From positions 3,810,724 to 3,874,723 of the forward strand of contig NZ_DF967972.1 in NCBI RefSeq assembly GCF_001050235.1: a stretch of 64,000 nucleotides of DNA, given 5' to 3'. This document shows, one piece after another, positions 24,151 to 31,588 of this stretch. Below the pieces are notes generated by a model. It saw only the letters and a list, made by a program, of their open reading frames with translations, had not been told where the DNA came from and searched no databases. The position numbers and the translations under genes are program-made. Each line of letters opens with the position of its first letter. Positions within the stretch are counted from its first letter, which is position 1. This DNA is from Longilinea arvoryzae (GTDB lineage Bacteria; Chloroflexota; Anaerolineae; Anaerolineales; Anaerolineaceae).

Positions 24151-24866
24151 GCCGGAACGATCTCATCCTTCTGATCGCCGAAACCATCGGCGTCATCGCG
24201 GTCGTCATGCTTCTCGGCCTGAGCCCGCGCGTGCGTGCCAAACGCGAAGTCAAGTTTATCTATCCCCGCCGCGAGGGGCTGTTTGCGCTGGCCGGTTTCG
24301 CGGTCATTCTGGCTCTGGCGGTCATCTATTATGCAAAATTGAGCCACACCGGGCTGCAGGATGATTTGATCCTGGCTGGCCTGAGCGCGCTGCCGTTTGT
24401 CGCTTTTCTGCTGGTTCGCCGCCAGCCCATGCGCAGCGCCGGTTGGGGGCGCGCCAACCTGAGCCTGGGCCTTCAATTCGGCCTGGTTTTGGCCATCCTG
24501 GCGCTGTTCATCTACAATCGCATCGGTACCATCCTGGGCGGTCTGAGCGGCGCCCAGATCGGCAGCCTGCTCTACTGGCTGGCCATCTGCCTGCTCGAGG
24601 AAAGCATTTTCCGCGGCTATATGCAGCCCCGCTTATCCGCCTGGCTGGGCGGCCTGCCGGGCTGGATTCTGTGCGCGGCGATGTTCGCGGTGTGGCGTTT
24701 GCCCCTGTGGCTCTCGGCGGGTGGGACCTTTGTTTCGGTCCTCCCCAACCTGGGGCTGGCCTTGATCCAGGGCCTGGTCCTGGGATACATCCAACGCAAG
24801 AGCGGCAGCGTGCTGGCGCCGGCATTGTACCGGGCCGTGTCGACCTGGGCCAGTCTGCTGGGTTAA
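24147..24866 (+). CDS. CPBP/CAAX-protease-like membrane protein, probably inactive
   Basis: This 239-residue protein has about seven membrane helices. The start is a TTG overlapping the bactofilin stop (TTGA), with GAGGA upstream. Motif 1 of CPBP intramembrane proteases is intact (EESIFR, residues 151-156). Motif 2, normally FxxxH, reads FAVWR (180-184). The region of motif 3, normally HxxxN, reads APALYRAVSTW with Arg229 where His is expected. Both expected metal-binding histidines are thus Arg, so proteolysis is doubtful and a scaffold or immunity-like role is possible. Coupling to bactofilin suggests a membrane partner for that polymer (inference). Confidence 0.8.
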   Translation: MSRNDLILLIAETIGVIAVVMLLGLSPRVRAKREVKFIYPRREGLFALAGFAVILALAVIYYAKLSHTGLQDDLILAGLSALPFVAFLLVRRQPMRSAGWGRANLSLGLQFGLVLAILALFIYNRIGTILGGLSGAQIGSLLYWLAICLLEESIFRGYMQPRLSAWLGGLPGWILCAAMFAVWRLPLWLSAGGTFVSVLPNLGLALIQGLVLGYIQRKSGSVLAPALYRAVSTWASLLG

Positions 24867-24903
24867 AGCCTGGCTGTTTGACCATTCCCTTCCAGGAAAC
24901 TTC

Positions 24904-24924
24904 ATGGTAAATTTCACGGCATGA
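24904..24924 (+). CDS. Possible 6-codon upstream ORF in the Mef-type leader
   Basis: ATG at 24904 with AGGA about 7 bp upstream encodes MVNFTA and stops with TGA at 24922-24924. The stop overlaps the ATG of the next leader ORF (ATGA), so it could deliver ribosomes to it. It is too short to judge by composition. A weak TTGACC (24878-24883) lies upstream, but no good -10 pairs with it. Confidence 0.3.
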   Translation: MVNFTA

Positions 24925-25013
24925 ACAAAGTTTTTTCGATCGTCCTGATGAGCGTTATGGCCGAACTGCCGGCGAGCGGGATCTTTTCGCGCGCCCGGCT
25001 TTATGTTAAGTAA
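24921..25013 (+). CDS. Putative leader peptide of a MefA-like exporter, 30 aa
   Basis: The ORF starts MNKVFSIVLMSVM and ends FSRARLYVK with TAA at 25011-25013. Residues 4-11 (VFSIVLMS) resemble the arrest segment IFSIFVIS of the ErmC leader peptide. Residues 24-26 are Arg-Ala-Arg, a '+x+' motif known to stall macrolide-bound ribosomes. The arginine codons lie inside hairpin segment 2 of the attenuator. Initiation could be by coupling to the 6-codon ORF before it. There is no own ribosome-binding site. The call rests on position, motifs and the terminator that follows. Confidence 0.45.
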   Translation: MNKVFSIVLMSVMAELPASGIFSRARLYVK

Positions 25014-25068
25014 GTTAACTTAACCACTGAATTCCAACCGCGGGCGCGACAATGCCCGCGGTTTTTTT
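24968..25068 (+). promoter_or_regulatory. Candidate transcription attenuator before the MefA-like exporter
   Basis: Segment 1 (24968-24978) pairs with segment 2 (24988-24999): GCCGG with CCGGC, then CG/CG and GCG/CGC with a bulge and a mismatch. Segments 3 and 4 form an intrinsic terminator: CCGCGGGC (25038-25045) with GCCCGCGG (25054-25061), then T7. Segment 2 can instead pair with 3 through CGCGCCCG (24990-24997) and CGGGCGCG (25041-25048), eight GC pairs that break the terminator stem. The exporter starts 25 bp after the T run. This is the classic 1:2/3:4 versus 2:3 arrangement. Confidence 0.5.
25038..25068 (+). terminator. Intrinsic terminator in the exporter leader
   Basis: An 8-bp all-GC stem (CCGCGGGC/GCCCGCGG) with an 8-base loop is followed by TTTTTTT. 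It lies between a leader ORF and the exporter on the same strand, with no gene of normal size ending nearby other than the CPBP gene 170 bp upstream. Confidence 0.88.
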
Positions 25069-25092
25069 AATTAATCGACAGGAATGGATGCC

Positions 25093-26400
25093 ATGAAAGT
25101 GAACTTCAAATTCAAGGGGATGAAGAAATTCTCCTGCATCTGGGCCAGCCAGTTTCTTTCCGTGTTTGGCAGCGGGCTCACCCGTTTTGGCGTCATCATC
25201 TGGGCCTACCAGCAAACCGGTTCGGCCACCTCCCTTTCGCTGCTCAGCTTCTTTGCCACCCTGCCCTATGTGCTCATCAGCCCACTGGCCGGCGCGTTGG
25301 TCGATCGCTGGGACCGGCGCCGGGTGTTGATTTTCTCCGACCTGGCCGCAGGCGCCGTCACGCTGGGCCTGCTGCTCCTGTTTTTGGGCGGGCATCTGCA
25401 AATCTGGCATCTGTATCTCTCCGAAGCCCTGCTCAGCCTGTTCGGCGCCTTTCAGGATCCGGCTTTCGAATCTTCGGTCACTCTTCTGGTGCCCACCGAC
25501 CAGCTCACCCGCGCCAACGGCATGCTCTCGGTCGCCACCAACGGCTCGCGCATTTTCGCGCCGGTCATGGGCGGACTGCTCGTCAACTGGATCGGTCTGG
25601 GCGGTATCATGGGCATCGATCTGGCCACCTGCCTGGCCGCAACACTGGTGCTGGCTTTCCTGAGCATTCCACGCCCGGTCACGGCCCAATCAAACACGCC
25701 TGACAACAGGCAGCTCTGGCAAAACATGGCCTTCGGGTTTCGCTACATCCACCAACATTCCGGATTGCAGGGCATCCTGCTGATCTTCTGCGGCGTCAAC
25801 CTGTTCGCCGCCCTGACCTATTTTGGGGTCATGCCGGCCATGATCCTTGCCCGCAGCGGCGGGAACGAACTGGCGCTCAGCACGGTGCAGGCCGTGCTGG
25901 GTGCGGGCGGCGTCGTTGGCGGCGTTCTCATCAGCCTGCACGGCGGCCCGAAGAACCGCGTCAACGGCTTCCTGTTCACGAATGGCATTTCGTTTCTGAT
26001 GGGCGATTTTCTCTTCGCGGTCAGCCGCAGTATACCGGTGTGGGTGCTGGCTGCACTGGTCTCTTCGCTGTTCATCCCCTACATCGTAAGCTGCTATCAG
26101 GCTTTGTGGCAGTCGCTCGTGCCCGCCGACGTGCAGGGGCGGGTCTTTGCCGCCAAGAACATGGTCCAGGTGGGCAGCATGCCGCTGGCGTACCTGGTTG
26201 CCGGGCCGCTCGCCGATAATGTCTTCGAGCCGGCCATGCAGCCGGGGGGCAGCCTGGCCGGCATCTTTGGTCCATTGGTCGGCAGCGGGCCGGGCGCCGG
26301 CATGGGCCTGATGTTCCTGGGCACTTGCGTGATGGGCGTGACGATCAGCATTATCGGCTATCTGAGCCCGTCCATCCGCAACCTGGAGAAATCGGTCTAG
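25093..26400 (+). CDS. MFS exporter, DHA3/MefA-like (macrolide-efflux family)
   Basis: The start at 25093 has AGGA at 9 bp; the ATG at 25084 abuts that site. The 435-residue protein has about 12 membrane helices. MefA-type blocks are visible: the N-terminal FSCIWASQFLSVFGSGLTRF, the loop LVDRWDRRRVLIFSDLAAGA, and LLVPTDQLTRANGMLSVATN. Family members export macrolides or other compounds (known of the family), but the substrate here is not known. The gene lies behind a leader ORF with an ErmC-leader-like segment and a terminator, consistent with drug-inducible expression. Its stop shares the bases CTAG with the convergent YgbA-like gene. Confidence 0.9.
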   Translation: MKVNFKFKGMKKFSCIWASQFLSVFGSGLTRFGVIIWAYQQTGSATSLSLLSFFATLPYVLISPLAGALVDRWDRRRVLIFSDLAAGAVTLGLLLLFLGGHLQIWHLYLSEALLSLFGAFQDPAFESSVTLLVPTDQLTRANGMLSVATNGSRIFAPVMGGLLVNWIGLGGIMGIDLATCLAATLVLAFLSIPRPVTAQSNTPDNRQLWQNMAFGFRYIHQHSGLQGILLIFCGVNLFAALTYFGVMPAMILARSGGNELALSTVQAVLGAGGVVGGVLISLHGGPKNRVNGFLFTNGISFLMGDFLFAVSRSIPVWVLAALVSSLFIPYIVSCYQALWQSLVPADVQGRVFAAKNMVQVGSMPLAYLVAGPLADNVFEPAMQPGGSLAGIFGPLVGSGPGAGMGLMFLGTCVMGVTISIIGYLSPSIRNLEKSV

Positions 26401-26753
26401 CGATCTTGGGGCTTCGCGCGGCGGATAAGCTTCGGGGCAGCCCGCCGCCCATCCAGCAGGTGCCGAACGGTCAGGACGGGGTGGCGCAGCAGCATGCGCG
26501 GCCCGGCGTAGCGCATGACTTCGCGCACCTTCGCGCGCATATCGGCCCTGTAGCAGTGCACCGGGCAATTGGCACAGGTGGGCTTCTCAGCGCCAAAGAC
26601 GCATTTTTCCAGGCGCTGATGGGTGTATTCCTGCAGGCTGACACAATCCGGGCACAGCCCATCCGGTGAGGCGTGTTGTTCGCGGCAGTAGAGTGCAATC
26701 ATCTGATCGATCGTCACACGTTCGCGGCGCAGACGGTCGGGAAATTCTGACAT
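26397..26753 (-). CDS. YgbA-like protein (nitrous oxide-stimulated promoter family)
   Basis: The start at 26753 has GGAG 5 bp upstream; an ATG at 26789 is further from the family start. The 118-residue protein carries the family's cysteine-rich core: CPDCVSLQEYTHQRLEKCVF, then CANCPVHCY, then REVMRYAGPRMLLRHPVLT. Eight or so cysteines could bind Zn or Fe-S. In enteric bacteria ygbA responds to NO via NsrR (known), but the molecular role is unclear. Its TAG stop and that of the convergent MFS gene share the 4-bp CTAG at 26397-26400. Confidence 0.85.
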   Translation of the reverse strand: MSEFPDRLRRERVTIDQMIALYCREQHASPDGLCPDCVSLQEYTHQRLEKCVFGAEKPTCANCPVHCYRADMRAKVREVMRYAGPRMLLRHPVLTVRHLLDGRRAAPKLIRRAKPQDR

Positions 26754-26830
26754 GGCGACTCCAATGGTTCTACTTTTATTTGTCCTCATTCTACAGATTG
26801 ATCAGCCCGCTTCTTTGCGATGGCGCAATG

Positions 26831-26836
26831 TATAAT
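26831..26836 (+). promoter_or_regulatory. -10 box for proS
   Basis: TATAAT lies 34 bp before the proS ATG, and GGAGG lies 7 bp before it. No clear -35 hexamer was seen at normal spacing. The box rules out the upstream in-frame starts for proS. Confidence 0.6.
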
Positions 26837-26869
26837 CAAAATCATCGTTGTGATTTTTGGAGGTATTTC

Positions 26870-28633
26870 ATGCAGCTATCCCATCTTTTCGGCCAGACCC
26901 TGCGGGCTGCCCCCGCCGATACCGAAGTCGCCAGCCACCAGCTCCTGCTGCGGGCGGGTTTCATTCGCCAGCAGGCAACCGGCATCTTCAGCACGCTGCC
27001 GCTGGCGCGGCGCAGCCTGGCGCGCATCGAGGCCATCCTGCGCGAGGAAATCAACGCCATCGGCGGGCAGGAAATGAGCATGCCGGTGACGCAGTCCGCG
27101 GATATCTGGAAGGAAAGCGGGCGCTGGTATCAGATCGGTTCCGAAATGGGGCGCTTCAAGGACCGCAACGATCGCGACATGGTCCTGGCCATGACGCACG
27201 AGGAAGTGGTCGGCCAGTTGGTGCGCAGTGAGATCAAATCGTACCGCCAGTTGCCCGCGCTGGTCTATCACATCCAGACCAAGTTTCGGGACGATCCGCG
27301 CCCGCGCGCCGGATTGATCCGCGTGCGCGAATTCACCATGCTGGACAGCTATTCGCTCGACTCGTCCTGGGATGGGTTGGAACACCAATACCAGGCCCAT
27401 TATACGGCTTACTTCAACATTTTCCGGCGCTGCGGTCTGCCCGTGGTGGCGGTCAAATCCGACACCGGCATGATGGGCGGCAAGGTGGCCCATGAATATA
27501 TGTACCTGACCCCCATCGGCGAGGATACCCTGCTGTTTTGTGATTCGTGCGGCTATTCGGCCAACCGCCAGGTGGCGCGCTTCGCCCGCCCAACCGTTGC
27601 GTCCGAGGAACCCCTGGCGTTGGAAAAAGTGGCCACGCCCGGCGCCAGCAGCATCGAGGAATTGTGCGCTTATTTGAATATTCCTGCCAGCCGGACCGCC
27701 AAGGCCGTATTCTATACGGCTGAAATGAACGCGCCCGACGGCGGACCGGCCAGCCAGTTCGTGTTCGCGCTGGTGCGTGGGGATATGGAAGTGAACGAGA
27801 CCAAGCTGGCCAACCTGATCGGCGCGCGCGACCTGCGGCCGGCGACCATCGATGAAATCAAGGTGACCGGCGCCGAAGCCGGTTATGCCTCGCCGGTCGG
27901 GCTGCGCGGCATCCTGGTGGTGGCGGACGAAATCATCCCGCGCTCCCCCAATCTGGTGGCCGGCGCCAATCAACCCGGCTATCACCTGCGCAACGTCAAC
28001 TACGGGCGCGACTTCACCGCCAGCCGGGTGGGCGACATCGCGGCGGCCGGCGAGGGTTCGGCCTGCCCGGAATGCGGCGCCCCCATGCGTTCATCGCGCG
28101 GCGTGGAAGTGGGCAACATCTTCCAGCTCGGCACGCGCTATTCGGATGCCCTGGGCTGCAAGTTCGTGGCCGAGGACGGCAGCGAACAGTCCGTCATCAT
28201 GGGCTCTTACGGCATCGGCGTCGGCCGTCTGCTGGCCTGCATCGCCGAGGAGCACCACGACGACAAGGGTCTGATCTGGCCCGCCAGCGTTGCGCCTTAC
28301 CCGGTCCACCTGGTGGCGCTGGCCGGAAAGAACGCGGACATCGCCGAAAAAGCCGCCCACCTGGCCCGCGAACTGGCCGCGGCCGGGCTCGAACCGCTCT
28401 TCGACGACCGCAGCGAGAGCGCTGGGGTCAAATTCAACGACGCCGATCTGATCGGGCTGCCGCTGCGCCTGACGTTCGGCGAGCGCTCACTCAAAGCCGG
28501 CGGCGTGGAATTCAAACTGCGTTCCGGCGGCGAATCCTGGTTTGTACCGCTTGACCGGGTTGTCGCCGAGGTGGGCCGGGTCACCGCGGAGCAGCTCGAA
28601 CCCTATCGGTTCGAAAGTCATCAAACGCAGTAA
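26870..28633 (+). CDS. proS: Prolyl-tRNA synthetase (bacterial type)
   Basis: This 587-residue class II synthetase includes the bacterial editing (INS/YbaK) domain, about residues 260-400. Marks are the N-terminal HQLLLRAGFIRQQATGIFS, motif 2 QTKFRDDPRPRAGLIRVREF, the editing block FVFALVRGDMEVNETKL, motif 3 GSYGIGVGRLLACIAEEHHD, and a C-terminal anticodon-binding domain. Two CxxC pairs (FCDSCGYSANRQ and ACPECGAPM) flank the insertion. The start at 26870 has GGAGG and a TATAAT box; the frame upstream to 26666 overlaps the YgbA-like gene and is rejected. It converges on, and overlaps by 13 bp, an unknown minus-strand gene. Confidence 0.97.
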   Translation: MQLSHLFGQTLRAAPADTEVASHQLLLRAGFIRQQATGIFSTLPLARRSLARIEAILREEINAIGGQEMSMPVTQSADIWKESGRWYQIGSEMGRFKDRNDRDMVLAMTHEEVVGQLVRSEIKSYRQLPALVYHIQTKFRDDPRPRAGLIRVREFTMLDSYSLDSSWDGLEHQYQAHYTAYFNIFRRCGLPVVAVKSDTGMMGGKVAHEYMYLTPIGEDTLLFCDSCGYSANRQVARFARPTVASEEPLALEKVATPGASSIEELCAYLNIPASRTAKAVFYTAEMNAPDGGPASQFVFALVRGDMEVNETKLANLIGARDLRPATIDEIKVTGAEAGYASPVGLRGILVVADEIIPRSPNLVAGANQPGYHLRNVNYGRDFTASRVGDIAAAGEGSACPECGAPMRSSRGVEVGNIFQLGTRYSDALGCKFVAEDGSEQSVIMGSYGIGVGRLLACIAEEHHDDKGLIWPASVAPYPVHLVALAGKNADIAEKAAHLARELAAAGLEPLFDDRSESAGVKFNDADLIGLPLRLTFGERSLKAGGVEFKLRSGGESWFVPLDRVVAEVGRVTAEQLEPYRFESHQTQ

Positions 28634-29334
28634 TGGGTATAAAAGACGTCCAGCGGCGCTTCCAACCACAGCACGGAAAGCGGAAAACACCCCAACGCTT
28701 CGGATGGGGTGTTTTTCTGCTCGAAACAGCGCCGGAAACGGGCCGCAGAATCCAGGCGCAGGCTGCCGTCTCGATGCAGGAATTGGCCCCACAACGTCAG
28801 GTAGCGAGTCTCCAAATCGGGGCTGGGCCGGGCGCTGGCGAGGAACGCCGGCGGGAACAGGCGCCGGTAGGCCTCGAGATGATAAAGCCATGAACCGCCC
28901 ACCACACTCTGGGCCTGCGGGAGGTTCGCCCGCACGTCTGCGAACAGCGCCTTGAGTTCGGCCTTGCGGACAGGCGCGCGTGCGCGTGACAGGGGTAGAA
29001 ATTGGGGCTGCTCGGCGTCTCGAAAATGAAGCCGGATGCGGCCGCCGTCCCAGGGGTCGTAACTGAAACAGCCGAAAGCATGCTGCAGCGGCGTTTTGGG
29101 CCGGTAATGGTTCAGGTAGAAGCGGTACGTAAATCCAGCCCGATCCTGGGCCGCCGCCAACCCGCCCAGGAAATCCTGCCAGAGCGGGTGATCGCGGTAA
29201 AACTCGCGTCCCAGGCCGAAGGCCAGATAGCAATGAGTCCATTCGAAGAGCGCGTCTGGCAGCGGTTGCCCGACCAGCGCGGCCATTTTCTCGGCAAAAG
29301 CCAGGTTGAGCTCGAAGAACTCCTGCGACAGCAT
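28621..29334 (-). CDS. Hypothetical protein, 237 aa
   Basis: The protein begins MLSQEFFELNLAFAEKMAAL and is soluble, rich in aromatic residues and Leu. Conserved-looking segments are AFGLGREFYRDHPLWQDFLG and HFRDAEQPQFLPLSRARAPV. No catalytic motif or known fold is recognised. The start at 29334 is chosen because TATAAT (29347-29342 on the minus strand) is followed by exactly seven bases and then this ATG, suggesting a leaderless mRNA. The frame runs open far upstream (to 30453) inside the aminotransferase gene, which is a composition effect. The 3' end contains the proS terminator hairpin. Confidence 0.7.
   Translation of the reverse strand: MLSQEFFELNLAFAEKMAALVGQPLPDALFEWTHCYLAFGLGREFYRDHPLWQDFLGGLAAAQDRAGFTYRFYLNHYRPKTPLQHAFGCFSYDPWDGGRIRLHFRDAEQPQFLPLSRARAPVRKAELKALFADVRANLPQAQSVVGGSWLYHLEAYRRLFPPAFLASARPSPDLETRYLTLWGQFLHRDGSLRLDSAARFRRCFEQKNTPSEALGCFPLSVLWLEAPLDVFYTHYCV
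28684..28716 (+). terminator. proS terminator embedded in the convergent gene
   Basis: AAAACACCCCA (28684-28694) pairs with TGGGGTGTTTT (28705-28715) around a 10-base loop, with a T run at 28712-28716. It lies about 50 bp after the proS stop but inside the coding sequence of the minus-strand hypothetical gene, encoding part of KNTPSEALGCF. On the minus strand it also has T4. Confidence 0.8.
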
Positions 29335-29341
29335 TGAAATC

Positions 29342-29347
29342 ATTATA
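29342..29347 (-). promoter_or_regulatory. -10 box, leaderless type, for the hypothetical gene
   Basis: TATAAT read on the minus strand is followed by seven bases and the ATG at 29334. No convincing -35 was found. Confidence 0.5.
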
Positions 29348-29412
29348 AATCGGATGAAGCAAACGCGATTACCTAAATGCGTTTCGGTAATCGCGTACCC
29401 ATTGACTTGCGG

Positions 29413-29418
29413 TAAAAT
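29413..29418 (+). promoter_or_regulatory. -10 box, leaderless type, for the aminotransferase gene
   Basis: TAAAAT is followed by six bases (CAACCC) and the ATG at 29425. There is no ribosome-binding site. With the divergent gene at 29334 it forms a compact 90-bp divergent promoter region. Confidence 0.45.
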
Positions 29419-29424
29419 CAACCC

Positions 29425-30609
29425 ATGAGCAAAAGCATTCCCCCTATCGTCCCCATGTCTTCTCCCGACCTGACGGATGCTGACCGCCAGGCGGTGATGG
29501 CCGTACTCGAAACCCCCAACCTGAGCATCGGCCCGAAAATTCAGGAATTCGAAGCCGCCTTCTGCCGCCTGATGGGCGCCAGACACGCCATGGGCGTCAA
29601 TTCGGGCACCGCCGGGCTGCACCTGTGCGTGCGGGCTGCCAGCATCGGCGCGGGCGACCTGGTGCTGACCACGCCCTTCTCCTTCGTCGCCTCCACCAAC
29701 GTACTGCTTTTCGAAAACGCCACACCCGTGTTCGTGGACGTCGATCCGCGCACCGGCAACCTGGACGTTCAGCAGGTCGCGGCGGCCCTGCACGACCTGT
29801 CGGCCGGCGGAGAGAGTGCCAGGCGCCGGCTGCCCCGCAAGGGCGCGCCCGACCGTGGCCGCTTGAACGGCATTTTGGGCGTGGACGTGTTCGGACAGCC
29901 CGCCGATTGGGATGTATTGCGCCGGCTGGCGACGGAATATCACCTGCCGCTGATCGAAGATTCGTGCGAAGCCCTCGGCGCGCAGTATAAGGGCCGCACC
30001 GCCGGCATGCTCGGCGATTATGGCGTCTTCGGCTTCTATCCCAACAAGCAGATCACCACTGGCGAGGGCGGCATGATCGTCACCAACGACGATGCCGCCG
30101 CCGCGCAAATGCGCGCCCTGCGTAACCAGGGCCGCGCCCCCGGCGACACCTGGTTGTCGCACACTTTCCTGGGTTACAACTACCGCATGGACGAACTCAG
30201 CGCCGCGCTGGGGATTTCGCAATTGCAACGCCTGGAAGAGTTGATGCACAAGCGCCAGCAGGTGGCGGATTGGTATGCCCGGGATTTGAAAGGCATTCCC
30301 GGCATCGAAGCGCCGCAGTACGCGTCCAGCACCACCCGGGCCAGTTGGTTCGTCTACGTCATTCGGGTCGCCTCCGGCGTCGATCGCCAGGCGCTGGCCG
30401 GGCGGCTGGCAGAACGCGGCATTCCCGTGCGGCCGTACTTCCTGCCCATTCACCTGCAGCCCTACATGGTCGAACGCTTCGGCTACCAGACCGGTGACTT
30501 CCCGGTCACCGAGGACCTGGGTGCACGCGGTCTGGCGCTGCCTTTCTCAGGCGTCATGACCGAAGAACAGGTCGGCCTGGTCTGCCAGGCGCTGCGGGCC
30601 TCGCTCTAG
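29425..30609 (+). CDS. DegT/DnrJ/EryC1/StrS-family PLP aminotransferase
   Basis: This 394-residue sugar-aminotransferase-type enzyme has substrate and cofactor blocks typical of the family: ALETPNLSIGP-like entry (VLETPNLSIGPKIQEFE), NSGTAGLHLCVRAA, PFSFVASTNVLLFENATPVF, IEDSCEALGAQYKGR, and the PLP-lysine segment GFYPNKQITTGEGGMI (Lys near residue 208). The C-terminal RPYFLPIHLQPY block is present. Such enzymes aminate nucleotide-linked ketosugars for surface glycans or antibiotics. There are no other sugar genes nearby, so the pathway is unknown. It is followed after 7 bp by a membrane protein gene. Confidence 0.92.
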   Translation: MSKSIPPIVPMSSPDLTDADRQAVMAVLETPNLSIGPKIQEFEAAFCRLMGARHAMGVNSGTAGLHLCVRAASIGAGDLVLTTPFSFVASTNVLLFENATPVFVDVDPRTGNLDVQQVAAALHDLSAGGESARRRLPRKGAPDRGRLNGILGVDVFGQPADWDVLRRLATEYHLPLIEDSCEALGAQYKGRTAGMLGDYGVFGFYPNKQITTGEGGMIVTNDDAAAAQMRALRNQGRAPGDTWLSHTFLGYNYRMDELSAALGISQLQRLEELMHKRQQVADWYARDLKGIPGIEAPQYASSTTRASWFVYVIRVASGVDRQALAGRLAERGIPVRPYFLPIHLQPYMVERFGYQTGDFPVTEDLGARGLALPFSGVMTEEQVGLVCQALRASL

Positions 30610-30616
30610 GTTCCTC

Positions 30617-31534
30617 ATGAACAGCAGCCGGCCGGTCTCCACCGGTTCGATCTTTCCGCCGCCGCGCAAACGCGGTCTGATCACGCTATCCAGCGTGATC
30701 GTGGTGTGCGGGCTGGCCGGCACGGCCTGTCTGTTGTTTTCCATGCAGCAGCAGGTCGGCGCCCTGTTCGTCATCTTCCTGCTGCTGACGATTTTATTCT
30801 ACGTCCCCATCCCGCTGGCCGCTTACCGCGCCTATGCGTTGACCAATGCCAGTTACACCCTCGAACGGGATGGCCTGCGCCTGCGCTGGGGCCTGCGCGC
30901 CGAGGATATTCCCCTGCCCGAGATCGAGTGGGTGCGACCGGCCGCCGAACTCGGCTTTCGCCTGCCGCTGCCCCTTCTGGCCTTTGCCGGAGGGCTGTTG
31001 GGTGCGCGCATCCTGCCCGAACTGGGCCTGGTGGAATTCGTGGCCTCCGAGGAAAAAAATCTATTGCTGGTCGCCACGCCGCGCAAGGTCTACGCCATCT
31101 CGCCGGCCGACCCGGGCGCCTTCGTGCATGCCTTCCAGCGCGCCATCGAACTGGGCAGTCTGGCGCCGCTGCCGGCCTATTCCTCTCAACCCGAGGCATT
31201 TCTGGCGCGCGTCTGGCGGGATGCCCCGGCCCGTCTGCTGCTTTTGACCGGCCTGGGGCTGACGCTGGGGCTGTTGGTGCTGGCCAGTCTGCTCATCCCC
31301 GGCCGCGCCCAAATCTCGCTCGGCTTCAACCCAGCCGGCCTGCCTCTGGAAGCCGGACCGGCCGCGCGCCTGCTGCTGCTGCCGGTGCTGGCCGCCTTTT
31401 GTTACGTCGCCGACCTGATTCTCGGCCTTTTCTTCTACCGCAACGATCCGCAGCGCCCGGTGGCTTACCTGCTTTGGGTCGCCGGCGTGCTCACGCCGCT
31501 GCTGCTGATCTTCGCCGTGATCGGCCTGGTGTAA
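30617..31534 (+). CDS. Membrane protein with PH-like domain
   Basis: This 305-residue protein has two N-terminal membrane helices (residues ~22-75), then a β-rich region like bacterial PH domains (SYTLERDGLRLRWGLRAEDI, IPLPEIEWVRPA, NLLLVATPRKVYAIS, PGAFVHAFQRAI). Two or three further membrane helices follow near 205-305. Such layouts are common for proteins of unknown function at the membrane. It starts 7 bp after the aminotransferase stop and is probably co-transcribed. No catalytic residues were seen. Confidence 0.75.
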   Translation: MNSSRPVSTGSIFPPPRKRGLITLSSVIVVCGLAGTACLLFSMQQQVGALFVIFLLLTILFYVPIPLAAYRAYALTNASYTLERDGLRLRWGLRAEDIPLPEIEWVRPAAELGFRLPLPLLAFAGGLLGARILPELGLVEFVASEEKNLLLVATPRKVYAISPADPGAFVHAFQRAIELGSLAPLPAYSSQPEAFLARVWRDAPARLLLLTGLGLTLGLLVLASLLIPGRAQISLGFNPAGLPLEAGPAARLLLLPVLAAFCYVADLILGLFFYRNDPQRPVAYLLWVAGVLTPLLLIFAVIGLV

Positions 31535-31588
31535 AGATCTTTCCGGTAATTTTTCTTCCTCTGCCCGTAAAAACTGTACAATACAAAT

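Noticed and set aside
26666..26869. N-terminal extension of proS
   Set aside because: It overlaps the YgbA-like gene and includes the proS -10 box. The ATG at 26870 has GGAGG and matches the family start.
29335..30453. Upstream extension of the minus-strand hypothetical gene through the whole DegT aminotransferase gene
   Set aside because: The opposite strand encodes a clear aminotransferase. The extension has shadow-type composition, and the TATAAT box at 29342-29347 marks the true start.
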